This document shows, in pieces, positions 1 to 7,352 of a DNA stretch of 64,000 bases. The translations under genes were made by a program, and so were the position numbers. The stretch's first letter is position 1. Each line of letters begins with the position of its first letter. The notes under the pieces were generated by a model. The model ran no database searches, was not told the origin of the DNA, and saw nothing but the letters and a program-made list of their open reading frames with translations. Source of the DNA: Mesobacillus subterraneus (GTDB lineage Bacteria; Bacillota; Bacilli; Bacillales; Cytobacillaceae); assembly GCF_020524355.2 (NCBI RefSeq), contig NZ_CP129019.1, positions 3,100,001-3,164,000 on the forward strand. Reading direction: 5' to 3'.

Positions 1-146
1 GACTCGAGGGGCTAGGCGCTGGAGCTGGACAAAGAAAAGCGCAAGCGCCTTGGTCAGCCCCGATAAGCGCTGGAGGGCCGACCAGTGAAGTCGGTCTTTG
101 ACTTCATTGGTCGGATCGAAGCGACTCGAGGGGCTAGGCGCTGGAG
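1..146. repeat. Dispersed structured repeat, copy 1 (with tail of a preceding copy)
   Basis: GC-rich element unlike the AT-rich flanks. A unit starts near 33 (AAGAAAAGCGCAAGCGCC) and ends near 146 (GGGGCTAGGCGCTGGAG). Bases 1-24 repeat that same tail, so at least two units lie head to tail and the first is cut by the window edge. The centre is an inverted repeat (GTGAAGTC / GACTTCAT) nested in longer complementary arms. Copies recur at 6501, 7027, 30538 (inverted) and 59252. Confidence 0.85.
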
Positions 147-200
147 GACTTGAGCTGGAAATTACTCGCAGTGTTAATCAATACTTCCTTAACCTTTAAT

Positions 201-233
201 AAAAACCCAGGAAGGTCCCCTTCCTGGGTTTTT
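201..233 (-). terminator. Rho-independent terminator of the CDF transporter gene
   Basis: Arms AAACCCAGGAAGG and CCTTCCTGGGTTT with a 3-base loop. A and T runs on both sides let it work in either direction. It lies just past the stop of the minus-strand transporter. Confidence 0.85.
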
Positions 234-244
234 ATGACTTTGTT

Positions 245-1201
245 TTATATTTTCCAGGTTTGGACGTCATCTGCTTCGATGATTCCCATAATAACATCAT
301 CTACGTCCGGATCCTTTAGTACATTATCCCTGACCCTGAACTTGATATCATCAGCATCAGCCAGTGTCAGCCCTTTGCGCAGTTCCAGATAGCTTTCGAC
401 ATGATACTGCCTTCCCTCCTGCACAATCCTTAATGTATTGATATCAATGACATCGGGGTCTGAGAGGATAAGCCTGGCAATCCGGTCCTCAACAACCTTG
501 GGCGCAGCCACACCAATGAGGCCTACGGTATTCTCATAACCTATTTTCAACGCAATTCCTATCAATAGAATGCCGATCAGCAACGTTCCGATTCCGTCGA
601 GCAGGTAAAACCCTGTTACATGTGCCATGACAATGGAAAGCAATGCTAAAAGCGCACCAAATGTTGCAATCAAATCCTCATAAAAAACCAGTCTTGTCGG
701 CGGTGCTGCCAGACTTACATTCTTAAATGCATTTCCTACTATTCCAAATCCCTTTGCTTCACTTCTCGTCTCGTGAGCAATTTCTTTCATTGCCTTAATC
801 AGAATTCCTCCATCAACAAGTACCGCAATAATCATGATAATGACGTTCAGCCACAAATTGGATGAAGCTTTCGGATGCTGGATCAGCTCCCACCCTTTGA
901 TGACAGTTTCGTACGCCATGATCGAAATGATGATGACCGCCACGAGTACGAACAGGTTTACAACCCTACCAAACCCTGTCGGGAAGCGTTTGGTTGCTTC
1001 TTTTTCCGATATCGCACTGCCAATGAAAACAAAAAATTGATTCAGTGCATCCGCGACCGAATGAAGGGTCGTTGCTAGCATTGTTCCACTTCCGCTGATA
1101 CCAGCAGCCACCCCTTTGATGATTGCGAGGAAGGTATTCCCAAGTGCAGCAATCCCTGAAGATTTATTTCCTCTTTTAAAAAATTCAATCATTGATGACA
1201 T
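245..1201 (-). CDS. Cation diffusion facilitator family transporter (ZnT9-like subgroup)
   Basis: Predicted divalent metal/proton antiporter of 318 aa in the cytoplasmic membrane. It has about six hydrophobic segments followed by a cytoplasmic C-terminal domain (from about residue 225) of the usual CDF dimerisation type. TM2 carries the HSxADxxNQ motif (H47, D51, N54) instead of the more usual HxxxD/DxxxD pair; this form is typical of the SLC30A9/ZnT9-like branch. TM5 keeps an acidic residue (FYEDLIATFG). There is no His-rich loop, unlike the CzcD homologue at 11966. The gene is monocistronic, with an RBS (GGTGGAG) close to the chosen ATG and its own terminator. The metal is not predictable from sequence; Zn, Fe, Mn or Co are all possible. 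Confidence 0.88.
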   Translation of the reverse strand: MSSMIEFFKRGNKSSGIAALGNTFLAIIKGVAAGISGSGTMLATTLHSVADALNQFFVFIGSAISEKEATKRFPTGFGRVVNLFVLVAVIIISIMAYETVIKGWELIQHPKASSNLWLNVIIMIIAVLVDGGILIKAMKEIAHETRSEAKGFGIVGNAFKNVSLAAPPTRLVFYEDLIATFGALLALLSIVMAHVTGFYLLDGIGTLLIGILLIGIALKIGYENTVGLIGVAAPKVVEDRIARLILSDPDVIDINTLRIVQEGRQYHVESYLELRKGLTLADADDIKFRVRDNVLKDPDVDDVIMGIIEADDVQTWKI

Positions 1202-1328
1202 TTCTCCACCTGCTTTGCTATTTTCTTTTATTAATATATATTTCCTTTACATTTTTCACATTTATGTCTCCTTTAAACATCTATTTGAATTTAGCTTGTA
1301 ATAAATAGAGTAATAGACTGCTAAAAAA

Positions 1329-1356
1329 AGCCCATCAGGAATATTCCTGATGGGCT
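1329..1356 (-). terminator. Terminator of the radical SAM gene
   Basis: Perfect 14-bp palindromic stem AGCCCATCAGGAAT / ATTCCTGATGGGCT, with an A-run on the left that becomes a U-run on the minus transcript. Confidence 0.88.
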
Positions 1357-1368
1357 CTTTTCTAAGAT

Positions 1369-3174
1369 TTACGTCCTGCTTTTAGAGGTTTCTCCAAATC
1401 TTTTGTTATAAGCACTCCATTTTTGTTTTGCGTTGATCAATATGTCCTCAATCAACAGCTCGATTCCGATTGCTGTCAGCGAGAAGACATTAGCATAATG
1501 CTTTTTCACTTCCCATTTCAATTCATGCTTCCCGCAAATACTGTATTTGTTCACTTCTTCCATTTCCTTGCTGAGCAGAGCAAGTTGCTGTTTTTTTTCC
1601 TGTTCAGGAAGAGCGACGATTTCATCGATTTTTTCAATATATTCGAGTGACTTGGTGATTTTCTCATTCACCTCATCATGTGTCTTTTTGTCCACCAGGT
1701 CGTACTTCAGTTTAAAAGCATTAAGGCTTCTGGCAGATTCATAGGTTGAACTCACAATTTCATCCCTGGTCATATAATCTGTTTCAAAGCTGAGCATGTA
1801 TTTCCATGATGGCTGGGTGATTGCCTTTCTATGGTCCTCGATTGTATGGCAGAACTTTTTATATCCATATTTTTCAGGATTTTCAAATGCCGGACTAGCA
1901 GGATCAAGGAACGGTGCCAGCGGAGCGACAAAATATGATAGTCGTTTATCGCCACCGGAAGCATTGTGAATCTCCTCACAAAAATCGACGTTAACAAGTG
2001 CGCTTTGATAATCCTGATGCGGTATGCCCACCATGAAAAATATATCAATTTTCTTGCAGCTATGCTTCAATGCAGATTGCAGCGTTTCAATCACTTTTGC
2101 ATTCGTACAGTTGAATTTGCCGTTATAACGGCGAATTTTCTCATCATGTGTTTCCAAGGTCAATTCAACGCTGTATTTAGGCACAACCTTCTCGATTTTT
2201 GCAAAGAACTCTTCGTTTGCATATTGAAATAATTCAAATACCAACTCATTCTTAAGTTTTATGTTGCTGAGCCTCTCAAAAAATTCATCGACATAATCCT
2301 TACCCGCCTGGCGTATATCATGAAGAATGAAAATTGGCGCCCTGCTGAAGCGCTGAATGAAAAGTATGTCTTCAACTAGTTTCGCTGGCGAGCGTTTGAC
2401 CAGGACTTTACGGTTGCAGTTATCCTTATACGATTGTTTCGAGCCGCCGCAAATCAGGCATCCCTGGGTGCATCCCTTTGCCGTGAGAATCGCCGTATTA
2501 GGGTATTGAAGCCAGCCGTTGTATGGCAGTGGATCCAGAAAGTTTTTATATTTGAATACCGACTTGATGGTATAGCGATAACCAGGAATATCAAATTCAT
2601 CCAGGCTGTCAGGAACATGGCTTAAAGGATTGTATACTGGAGTGTCTCCATCCTTCCACGTAAGGTTTGGAATCCCGCCGAGATGATGTGTTCCATTTTT
2701 CAAATGGTTAATTAAAAGGAGCATCAATTTTTCGGTTGAATCGCCCCGCATAACAAAGTCAATGAATGGATATTTTATTAGCTCTCTATGGTAATAAGTA
2801 GCGGATAAACCGCCAAAAACCATGGGAGTTTCAGGATGTAGATTTTTCACAATCTTCGCCAATTCAATACTTCCGTGTGCGTGCGGGAGCCAATGAAGAT
2901 CAATACCAAAAGCCCTTGTCTTAATCTTTTTCAACTTCTTTTCCACATCAAAATTTTCATCCATTAGCATTCGATTCGCGATGTTGATGATTTTAACACG
3001 CAGACCCTGGCGTTCTAAATATTCCGCAATGCTCGTCAGGCCTATAGGATACATTTCGAATACTGGAGAGGATGGAACAACGTCACTGATTGGTCCAGCC
3101 AACAGCGCATTTTTCCGAAAATCGTATACACTTGGCGCATGGAGAAGAACTAAATCATATCTCAAATTACTCAC
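1369..3174 (-). CDS. B12-binding / radical SAM domain protein
   Basis: 601 aa. Residues about 1-160 have the layout of a cobalamin-binding (Rossmann-like) domain with conserved GGLSATYY and FVMRGDSTE segments. Next comes a radical SAM barrel with the cluster motif CTQGCLICGG (C235, C239, C242; the canonical CxxxCxxC). The C-terminal about 100 residues are helical and charged. The family is that of large class-B-like, cobalamin-dependent radical SAM proteins; substrate and reaction are unknown. The gene stands alone, with terminators on both sides and no methyltransferase, peptide or lipid partner next to it. Other possibilities are a B12-dependent methylase or a ring-contraction enzyme. The family call is firm, the function is not. 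Confidence 0.85.
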   Translation of the reverse strand: MSNLRYDLVLLHAPSVYDFRKNALLAGPISDVVPSSPVFEMYPIGLTSIAEYLERQGLRVKIINIANRMLMDENFDVEKKLKKIKTRAFGIDLHWLPHAHGSIELAKIVKNLHPETPMVFGGLSATYYHRELIKYPFIDFVMRGDSTEKLMLLLINHLKNGTHHLGGIPNLTWKDGDTPVYNPLSHVPDSLDEFDIPGYRYTIKSVFKYKNFLDPLPYNGWLQYPNTAILTAKGCTQGCLICGGSKQSYKDNCNRKVLVKRSPAKLVEDILFIQRFSRAPIFILHDIRQAGKDYVDEFFERLSNIKLKNELVFELFQYANEEFFAKIEKVVPKYSVELTLETHDEKIRRYNGKFNCTNAKVIETLQSALKHSCKKIDIFFMVGIPHQDYQSALVNVDFCEEIHNASGGDKRLSYFVAPLAPFLDPASPAFENPEKYGYKKFCHTIEDHRKAITQPSWKYMLSFETDYMTRDEIVSSTYESARSLNAFKLKYDLVDKKTHDEVNEKITKSLEYIEKIDEIVALPEQEKKQQLALLSKEMEEVNKYSICGKHELKWEVKKHYANVFSLTAIGIELLIEDILINAKQKWSAYNKRFGETSKSRT

Positions 3175-3222
3175 CTCGAAGTAAAATATACTCTATTAAT
3201 CTGCCTAATAAAGGCAATGATG

Positions 3223-3277
3223 ATTACACTTTAATGATAACTCTGAGATACTTCGTCTTAGTCCCACAAAGTGTAAT
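3223..3277. other. Widely spaced inverted repeat upstream of the radical SAM gene
   Basis: Arms ATTACACTTT and AAAGTGTAAT, 10 bp each and perfect, are separated by about 35 bp. A T-run follows on the plus strand. It could be an operator pair or a weak plus-strand terminator; no plus-strand gene precedes it. Confidence 0.35.
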
Positions 3278-3390
3278 TTTTTGTGAACAGGTATACACCT
3301 GGGGATTATAAGAGCTCCAGACCCTGATGTATAAAGGGATTGAGAGTTTATGAAAGTTTTGTGGATACTACGCTATTTAGGTATAAAAAA

Positions 3391-3412
3391 GAGACTGCTA
3401 TATAGCAATCTC
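3391..3412 (-). terminator. Terminator of the 117-aa coiled-coil gene
   Basis: Stem GAGAxTGCTATATAGCAxTCTC lies 8 bp beyond the stop codon, and a minus-strand U-run follows. Confidence 0.75.
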
Positions 3413-3420
3413 CAGATAAA

Positions 3421-3774
3421 TTATTTTTCCTGCTGGACCATCAGAATTTCTTCCTCGACTCTGCCCAATTTTAACAGGTGTGTATCCAGGCGTTTATGAA
3501 TCGTGCTGAATTCTGTATTGTTCTTCGTTTCTGCCTTGCTCAGTAGTTCTTTTAACATATTCTCAATTTTCGCACTCTGCATTTCTTCCATTCTTTCAAG
3601 TGCGTCTTTAATATCTGTTATATCGATCTGGTTCGATGTTACGCGATGTTCAATACTATCTACTTTCTCTAGTCGATCGAGTCTTTTTTCGATGTTTTCG
3701 GTTCTATTATTTAATGAGTCCATTGAGCTCTCGATACCTTTTAAGAGATTAATGATTTCAGCTAACCCTTCCAT
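3421..3774 (-). CDS. Hypothetical coiled-coil protein
   Basis: 117 aa, highly charged, with long heptad-like Leu/Ile spacing through residues about 5-110 (MEGLAEIINLLKGIESSMDS onward). It is predicted to be one extended coiled coil with no membrane segment, cysteine or enzymatic motif. It resembles the small uncharacterised coiled-coil proteins common in Bacillaceae. The gene is monocistronic, has its own terminator, and is preceded by a GGGGAGC-type RBS. No function can be assigned. Confidence 0.7.
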   Translation of the reverse strand: MEGLAEIINLLKGIESSMDSLNNRTENIEKRLDRLEKVDSIEHRVTSNQIDITDIKDALERMEEMQSAKIENMLKELLSKAETKNNTEFSTIHKRLDTHLLKLGRVEEEILMVQQEK

Positions 3775-3891
3775 TTTACTTGGCTCCCCTTTATTCGGCT
3801 TAAGGTTATTTTATTATCATTAAACACTTCGATATGTTACAAAACTAGGAACAAATAGGTTGGTTGTTTGCATTTTTGCCACATTTCATCT

Positions 3892-5364
3892 TTACTCAAG
3901 CTCTAAGTCCTTTAACGTTTTTTCAGCGCTTCTTCTCGACATATTTATCGAATTCCAGCTTTTTACAGAATACTGAAGATCTTGCTTCCTTTGCAGCAAC
4001 AAATCTGAAAGGCCTGGGTGCTCAGGATTAATTTCATAAAGCTCCATCAGCCCCTCCACTCCTTCATAGGACAACGAATTCAGATAGTGAATATCTATTT
4101 TTCCGGTTTCTGAGTAACGCTCCAAATTGCGTTCGACGACAAATCGGTCAAGTTGGATTGTGTTGACCAAAGTATAGAAAATGATAGCGGATATAATATA
4201 AAAGCGTACAAGCGAAAGCCTATCCATCCATATCCTCATCAAGGAGTAGCATAATATCACAAGCAGGAAGATCATAAAGGAATGGGCCAGCACCCTGGCA
4301 AAGGTAAATCCGTATGCCTCTTCATACATGAACAGACGGATAAAAGCTGAATATAGCATGACTCCGCTGAAAAAAACGAGTAGTGAAAGAAAGACGCGAA
4401 TAACCAGCGTCATTAATTTGGAGCTTTTTTCAACAAATGAAACGAGTGTGGAAATGATCAGCAAATTCAGCATTGTGACGGAAAGAAGTTCAAAGAATCC
4501 TCTGCGCGCGAATTCCGCATACGTATATCCTTCTTTCAATGTCTCGCTGAAAAAATACTTGAATTGTATAACTACGAATAGAAGGTAAACCATGTTCAAT
4601 AAAGTAAGAACTGTTAGGCTGATCACACTATCCCAGGCCATCTTTTCTTTTTGCGTCAACGGTTCAGAAGGCAGTGGCTGCCTGCTGGTTCTTAGCACCT
4701 GCAATATTCCAAAGATCACCAATGTATAAATGGCGGTGGCGATTGTCCGCAAGACTTCTTCTTCAATCTTCAACGCCAGAAGCCAACGCGGGATTGTACC
4801 TAAGAGGTTGCCAAACTGCTGGTCAGCAGAAACAAGCAGGTTGAGGATGACAAACAAAAGCGGGAATGAGATAGCCACGCCAATAAATATTTTTCGAATC
4901 GTTGCACTTTTACTTTTTTCAAGTCCCCTGACAGCCAATTTTGGAGCATACATAATGAACCTAAACACATAGGAAATCGCTGCTCCTACTGATAAAAAAA
5001 GGTTCTGGACGAACGGCCATCTATGCCATTGATTTTCAACGGGATAGGTGACAAGCACAAGCTGTATGAGGACCATGACAGGAATCACCAGGATGTTCAG
5101 CATATACAGGACCATATTCGAATTCAGAAAAAAGCTGAGTGACAGCAGCCAAATCGAAGCAATCAACAGAAGTCCCAGCTTTTTATTCGTAAAGGAGAAT
5201 GAACGGTACCTCCAGAAAAACACACCATAAAAGCAAGTGATAAACACAGGATAAGACAATCCTATTATTCCATGCAAAAATGACCTTTCCGCCAAAATTC
5301 CTAATGCAAGACATACCAGGAAAAATATCCAGTCTCCTTTTTTCAGTTTAAATTCCATTTTCAC
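3892..5364 (-). CDS. DUF4173-family multi-pass membrane protein
   Basis: 490 aa with about 11-12 hydrophobic segments across residues 10-400 and a soluble charged C-terminal tail (from about residue 410, beginning near NTIQLDRFVVERNLERYSE). The arrangement fits the DUF4173/DUF4153 family of Firmicutes. It is the last gene of a PadR-HAAS-DUF4173 cluster on the minus strand, 93 bp after the HAAS gene. That gap carries its own inverted repeats resembling those at the padR promoter, so it may have a separate PadR-controlled promoter. The role is unknown; this context usually suggests envelope-stress or signalling membrane proteins. Confidence 0.75.
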   Translation of the reverse strand: MKMEFKLKKGDWIFFLVCLALGILAERSFLHGIIGLSYPVFITCFYGVFFWRYRSFSFTNKKLGLLLIASIWLLSLSFFLNSNMVLYMLNILVIPVMVLIQLVLVTYPVENQWHRWPFVQNLFLSVGAAISYVFRFIMYAPKLAVRGLEKSKSATIRKIFIGVAISFPLLFVILNLLVSADQQFGNLLGTIPRWLLALKIEEEVLRTIATAIYTLVIFGILQVLRTSRQPLPSEPLTQKEKMAWDSVISLTVLTLLNMVYLLFVVIQFKYFFSETLKEGYTYAEFARRGFFELLSVTMLNLLIISTLVSFVEKSSKLMTLVIRVFLSLLVFFSGVMLYSAFIRLFMYEEAYGFTFARVLAHSFMIFLLVILCYSLMRIWMDRLSLVRFYIISAIIFYTLVNTIQLDRFVVERNLERYSETGKIDIHYLNSLSYEGVEGLMELYEINPEHPGLSDLLLQRKQDLQYSVKSWNSINMSRRSAEKTLKDLELE

Positions 5365-5375
5365 TCTCTCCCTCC

Positions 5376-5434
5376 ACCTAGAATAACTAGGTATATAATC
5401 AAAAAAACACTTTGTTATTCTATATACATAGAAT
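5376..5434 (-). promoter_or_regulatory. Two inverted repeats, candidate PadR operators before the DUF4173 gene
   Basis: ACCTAG-N5-CTAGGT at 5376-5392 is a perfect 6-bp palindrome. ATTCTAT-N4-ATAGAAT at 5417-5434 is a perfect 7-bp palindrome. The ACCTA/TAGGT half-site also occurs at the padR promoter near 6438-6462, which argues for a shared regulator. Confidence 0.5.
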
Positions 5435-5457
5435 ATCTATGTAATAGACCAAAAAAA

Positions 5458-6099
5458 TTAGATGGAAGCCTTTTTCCCCCATCTATATCCAATCCAGCAA
5501 ATCGGATACAATAGCGCTGTAAAAAGAATACAAATAAAGATGAATATCGGGCTCAGCAGCGGCTGGAACCAGTCATGCGGAATCAGCTTGAACAAAGTCA
5601 GGTTCATAAGAATGATGTTCGGCAATATGGACAGGATAAAAGTCTTTTTCATCAACCTTCTCCCTTTGTGGCTAAAGCCTTTGCCTATCTCATATCCAAG
5701 CAGGGCCCAAAAGAAGAGATAAAGCAAAATGATTACAGCAGGTATCGACGTAAGGCTTTTCCATATCATGTCAATGAATGGGAAATCAAAAAGATTATGT
5801 ACCAGTGTCAGGATGGTGCCTCCAGCAAAGAAAATCAGATTCGCCATGATGAAAACCCATTGAGTTTTCATTGGTGTCGTCGATAATTCTTCACGCCAGC
5901 TATCCGCAATTTCTTCTGGAGTTCCCAACCTTGTATACATTTCCGAGCTGAGTTCTGCCACATCGCCCTGATTACCATTAAACTCATCCAGCATTTCTGT
6001 GATATGGCTGTCATATTCAGCCAATATCTGTTCTTTGTCCGGATGCTTTCCTAAGTGCCTGCCAAGCTCATTGAGGAAGTCAGTCTTTAACTGGATCAT
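5458..6099 (-). CDS. HAAS domain-containing membrane protein
   Basis: 213 aa. Residues 1-75 match the HAAS (HAAS-type alpha-helical, DUF1700-like) signalling domain, with the usual pattern LNELGxxLxxx[10 protein letters not shown] and [15 protein letters not shown]. Four hydrophobic segments follow (about 80-105, 115-140, 150-175, 180-205). HAAS proteins are typically cotranscribed with PadR-like regulators. Here the start codon lies inside the 3' end of the padR gene (20-bp overlap), implying translational coupling. It probably transmits an envelope signal; the partner is unknown. Confidence 0.82.
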   Translation of the reverse strand: MIQLKTDFLNELGRHLGKHPDKEQILAEYDSHITEMLDEFNGNQGDVAELSSEMYTRLGTPEEIADSWREELSTTPMKTQWVFIMANLIFFAGGTILTLVHNLFDFPFIDMIWKSLTSIPAVIILLYLFFWALLGYEIGKGFSHKGRRLMKKTFILSILPNIILMNLTLFKLIPHDWFQPLLSPIFIFICILFTALLYPICWIGYRWGKKASI

Positions 6100-6427
6100 T
6101 TTTCGGTCTCCTGATCACTTTGTTCATGACATTAACGAATTGCTGCCACTCTTCTGTTTTCTCTTTGAGGACTTCTCTTCCTTCGTCTGTGATCCGATAG
6201 TATTTCCTGACCGGTCCTTTTTCCTGCTCCTGCCAATAAAATTCAATGTATTCCTGCTTTTCAAGTTTATGCAATGCCGGATACAGGGTTCCCTCTTTCA
6301 CCTGCAGACTGTGATCACTGCGCTTATCCAGTTCTTTCACAAGTTCGTACCCATACATATCCCGTTCATTCAATAGCTGAAGCAGCACTAGCGATGTGCT
6401 ACCTTTTAAAAGTTCACGATTAAACAT
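6080..6427 (-). CDS. PadR-family transcriptional regulator
   Basis: 115 aa, a small PadR-type winged-helix repressor. The recognisable core runs [28 protein letters not shown] (residues about 5-33). The wing follows as [23 protein letters not shown], then [14 protein letters not shown], and a short C-terminal dimerisation helix. It is the first gene of the operon. A sigma-A-like promoter and palindromic boxes sit directly upstream, the normal arrangement for autorepression. The effector is unknown. Confidence 0.92.
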   Translation of the reverse strand: MFNRELLKGSTSLVLLQLLNERDMYGYELVKELDKRSDHSLQVKEGTLYPALHKLEKQEYIEFYWQEQEKGPVRKYYRITDEGREVLKEKTEEWQQFVNVMNKVIRRPKNDPVKD

Positions 6428-6437
6428 CCTATCACCT

Positions 6438-6493
6438 ACCTAGTATTAAAAGGTATATACCTGCATCATAATATAACTTGGGTAATATTGCAA
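6438..6493 (-). promoter_or_regulatory. padR promoter with overlapping palindromic operator
   Basis: Minus-strand -35 TTGCAA (6488-6493) and -10 TATGAT (6465-6470) are 17 bp apart. Directly downstream is the perfect palindrome AGGTATATACCT (6451-6462), then a further ACCTA half-site (6438-6442). An operator at the start site fits repression by the first gene's product. Confidence 0.55.
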
Positions 6494-6500
6494 ATAGAAA

Positions 6501-6592
6501 ATAAGAAAAGCGAATGCGCCTTGGTCAGCCCCACAAGCACTGGAGGGCCTGACAGTGAAGTCGTTCTTTGACTCCGGTGGACGGACCCGAAA
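6501..6592. repeat. Dispersed structured repeat, copy 2 (degenerate)
   Basis: It follows the copy-1 order: AAGAAAAGCG, CGCCTTGGTCAGCCCC, CACTGGAGGGCC, GTGAAGTCGTTCTTTGACT. The 3' third has decayed. It lies between gdx and padR, immediately upstream of the padR promoter. Confidence 0.8.
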
Positions 6593-6646
6593 ACGAAATT
6601 CAAAAAGCAGACAGCAATTCTCTGCTAGCCTGCTCATTGAATAAAT

Positions 6647-6970
6647 TTAATTGCTACCGGATGTTGCCTTAAGGCCAATGATCCCAACCAAAATGAAGGC
6701 TACGAACATCAACCTTAAAAGATTGCGCGGCTCTCCAAACAGGAAAATTCCGAGAATGACTGCGCCTGCAGCTCCGATTCCTGTCCAGATTGCATATGCC
6801 GTACCAATTGGCAAGGTTTTGACTGCCATAGACAAGAAATAAAAGCTTATTGCCATTCCTGCCAGGGTAATCACCGATGGTACTGCCTTGGTGAATCCTT
6901 CTGTATATTTCAGGCCAATCGCCCAAACGATTTCAAATATACCTGCTATTACTAAATAAAACCAAGCCAT
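6647..6970 (-). CDS. gdx: Guanidinium exporter, SMR family (Gdx/SugE type)
   Basis: 107 aa, four membrane helices, the normal length for a small multidrug resistance protein, which acts as an antiparallel dimer. It has the proton/substrate glutamate E13 plus G10, W16, S42 and W62, the residue set known for guanidinium-selective Gdx, and the signature KTLPIGTAYAIWTGIG. These place it in the SugE/Gdx branch rather than the EmrE-like Qac branch. The start is preceded by AAAGGAG. The leader begins at about 7310 and contains a guanidine-I riboswitch and terminator, so the gene should be expressed when guanidine is present. A dispersed repeat occupies the untranslated region between riboswitch and gene. 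Confidence 0.92.
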   Translation of the reverse strand: MAWFYLVIAGIFEIVWAIGLKYTEGFTKAVPSVITLAGMAISFYFLSMAVKTLPIGTAYAIWTGIGAAGAVILGIFLFGEPRNLLRLMFVAFILVGIIGLKATSGSN

Positions 6971-7026
6971 ATTTATGAACTCCTTTCATGATAAAAGCGC
7001 AGATGCTGCATATGCTGGAGCAGATT

Positions 7027-7145
7027 AAGAAAAGCGCAAGCGGCTTGGTCAGCCCCGACAAGCGCTGGAGGTCCGAGCGGTGAAGTCGTTCTTTGACTTC
7101 ATTGGGCGGACCGAAGCGACTCGAGGGGCTAGCCGCTGGAGCTAG
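7027..7145. repeat. Dispersed structured repeat, copy 3, inside the gdx leader
   Basis: A well-preserved copy from TAAGAAAAGCGCAAGCGGC to GGGGCTAGCCGCTGGAG, with the central GTGAAGTCGTTCTTTGACTTCAT hairpin order. It lies between the riboswitch terminator (7181) and the gdx start (6970). Confidence 0.88.
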
Positions 7146-7180
7146 AAACTAATCTAAGTTCAAAAATTTATACTTTCAGC

Positions 7181-7219
7181 AAAAAAAAACCGGAAGATAT
7201 CAATCGATATCTCCCGGGT
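7181..7219 (-). terminator. gdx: Riboswitch-controlled terminator of gdx
   Basis: Minus-strand stem CCGGGAGATATC / GATATCTTCCGG is followed by nine U. Its 5' arm overlaps the conserved CCCGGGAGA 3' end of the aptamer, so ligand binding and terminator formation compete. Confidence 0.88.
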
Positions 7220-7303
7220 TTTTGTCCCTCCGTGTACACAGGGATTCCTGTGCGTCCTCTCTCGGACCAGTCCAGCAACAACGCCGCGGAACCCTAGAGA
7301 ACT
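7211..7303 (-). promoter_or_regulatory. Guanidine-I (ykkC-yxkD) riboswitch aptamer
   Basis: Read on the minus strand it shows the class-I ykkC landmarks in order: CTAGGGTTCCGC, ACTGGTCCGAGAGA, a variable hairpin (CACAGG..CCTGTG), ACACGGAGGGA and AAAACCCGGGAGA. The gene downstream is a Gdx-type SMR exporter, which supports guanidine rather than the ppGpp or PRPP subtypes as ligand. It is an ON switch: guanidine should prevent the overlapping terminator. Confidence 0.92.
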
Positions 7304-7316
7304 TTATATAAAAGGA

Positions 7317-7345
7317 ATAATAACATAATCTGCACCTTCAGTCAA
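7317..7345 (-). promoter_or_regulatory. Promoter of the gdx riboswitch leader
   Basis: Minus-strand -35 TTGACT (7340-7345) and -10 TATTAT (7317-7322) with 17-bp spacing put the transcript start about 7 bp before the aptamer. The promoter lies just beyond the stop codon of the GGDEF-EAL gene. Confidence 0.65.
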
Positions 7346-7352
7346 AAGAGCA

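Noticed and set aside
6446..6637. 63-codon minus-strand frame
   Set aside because: It lies in repeat copy 2 and the padR promoter, with no RBS and no protein-like composition.
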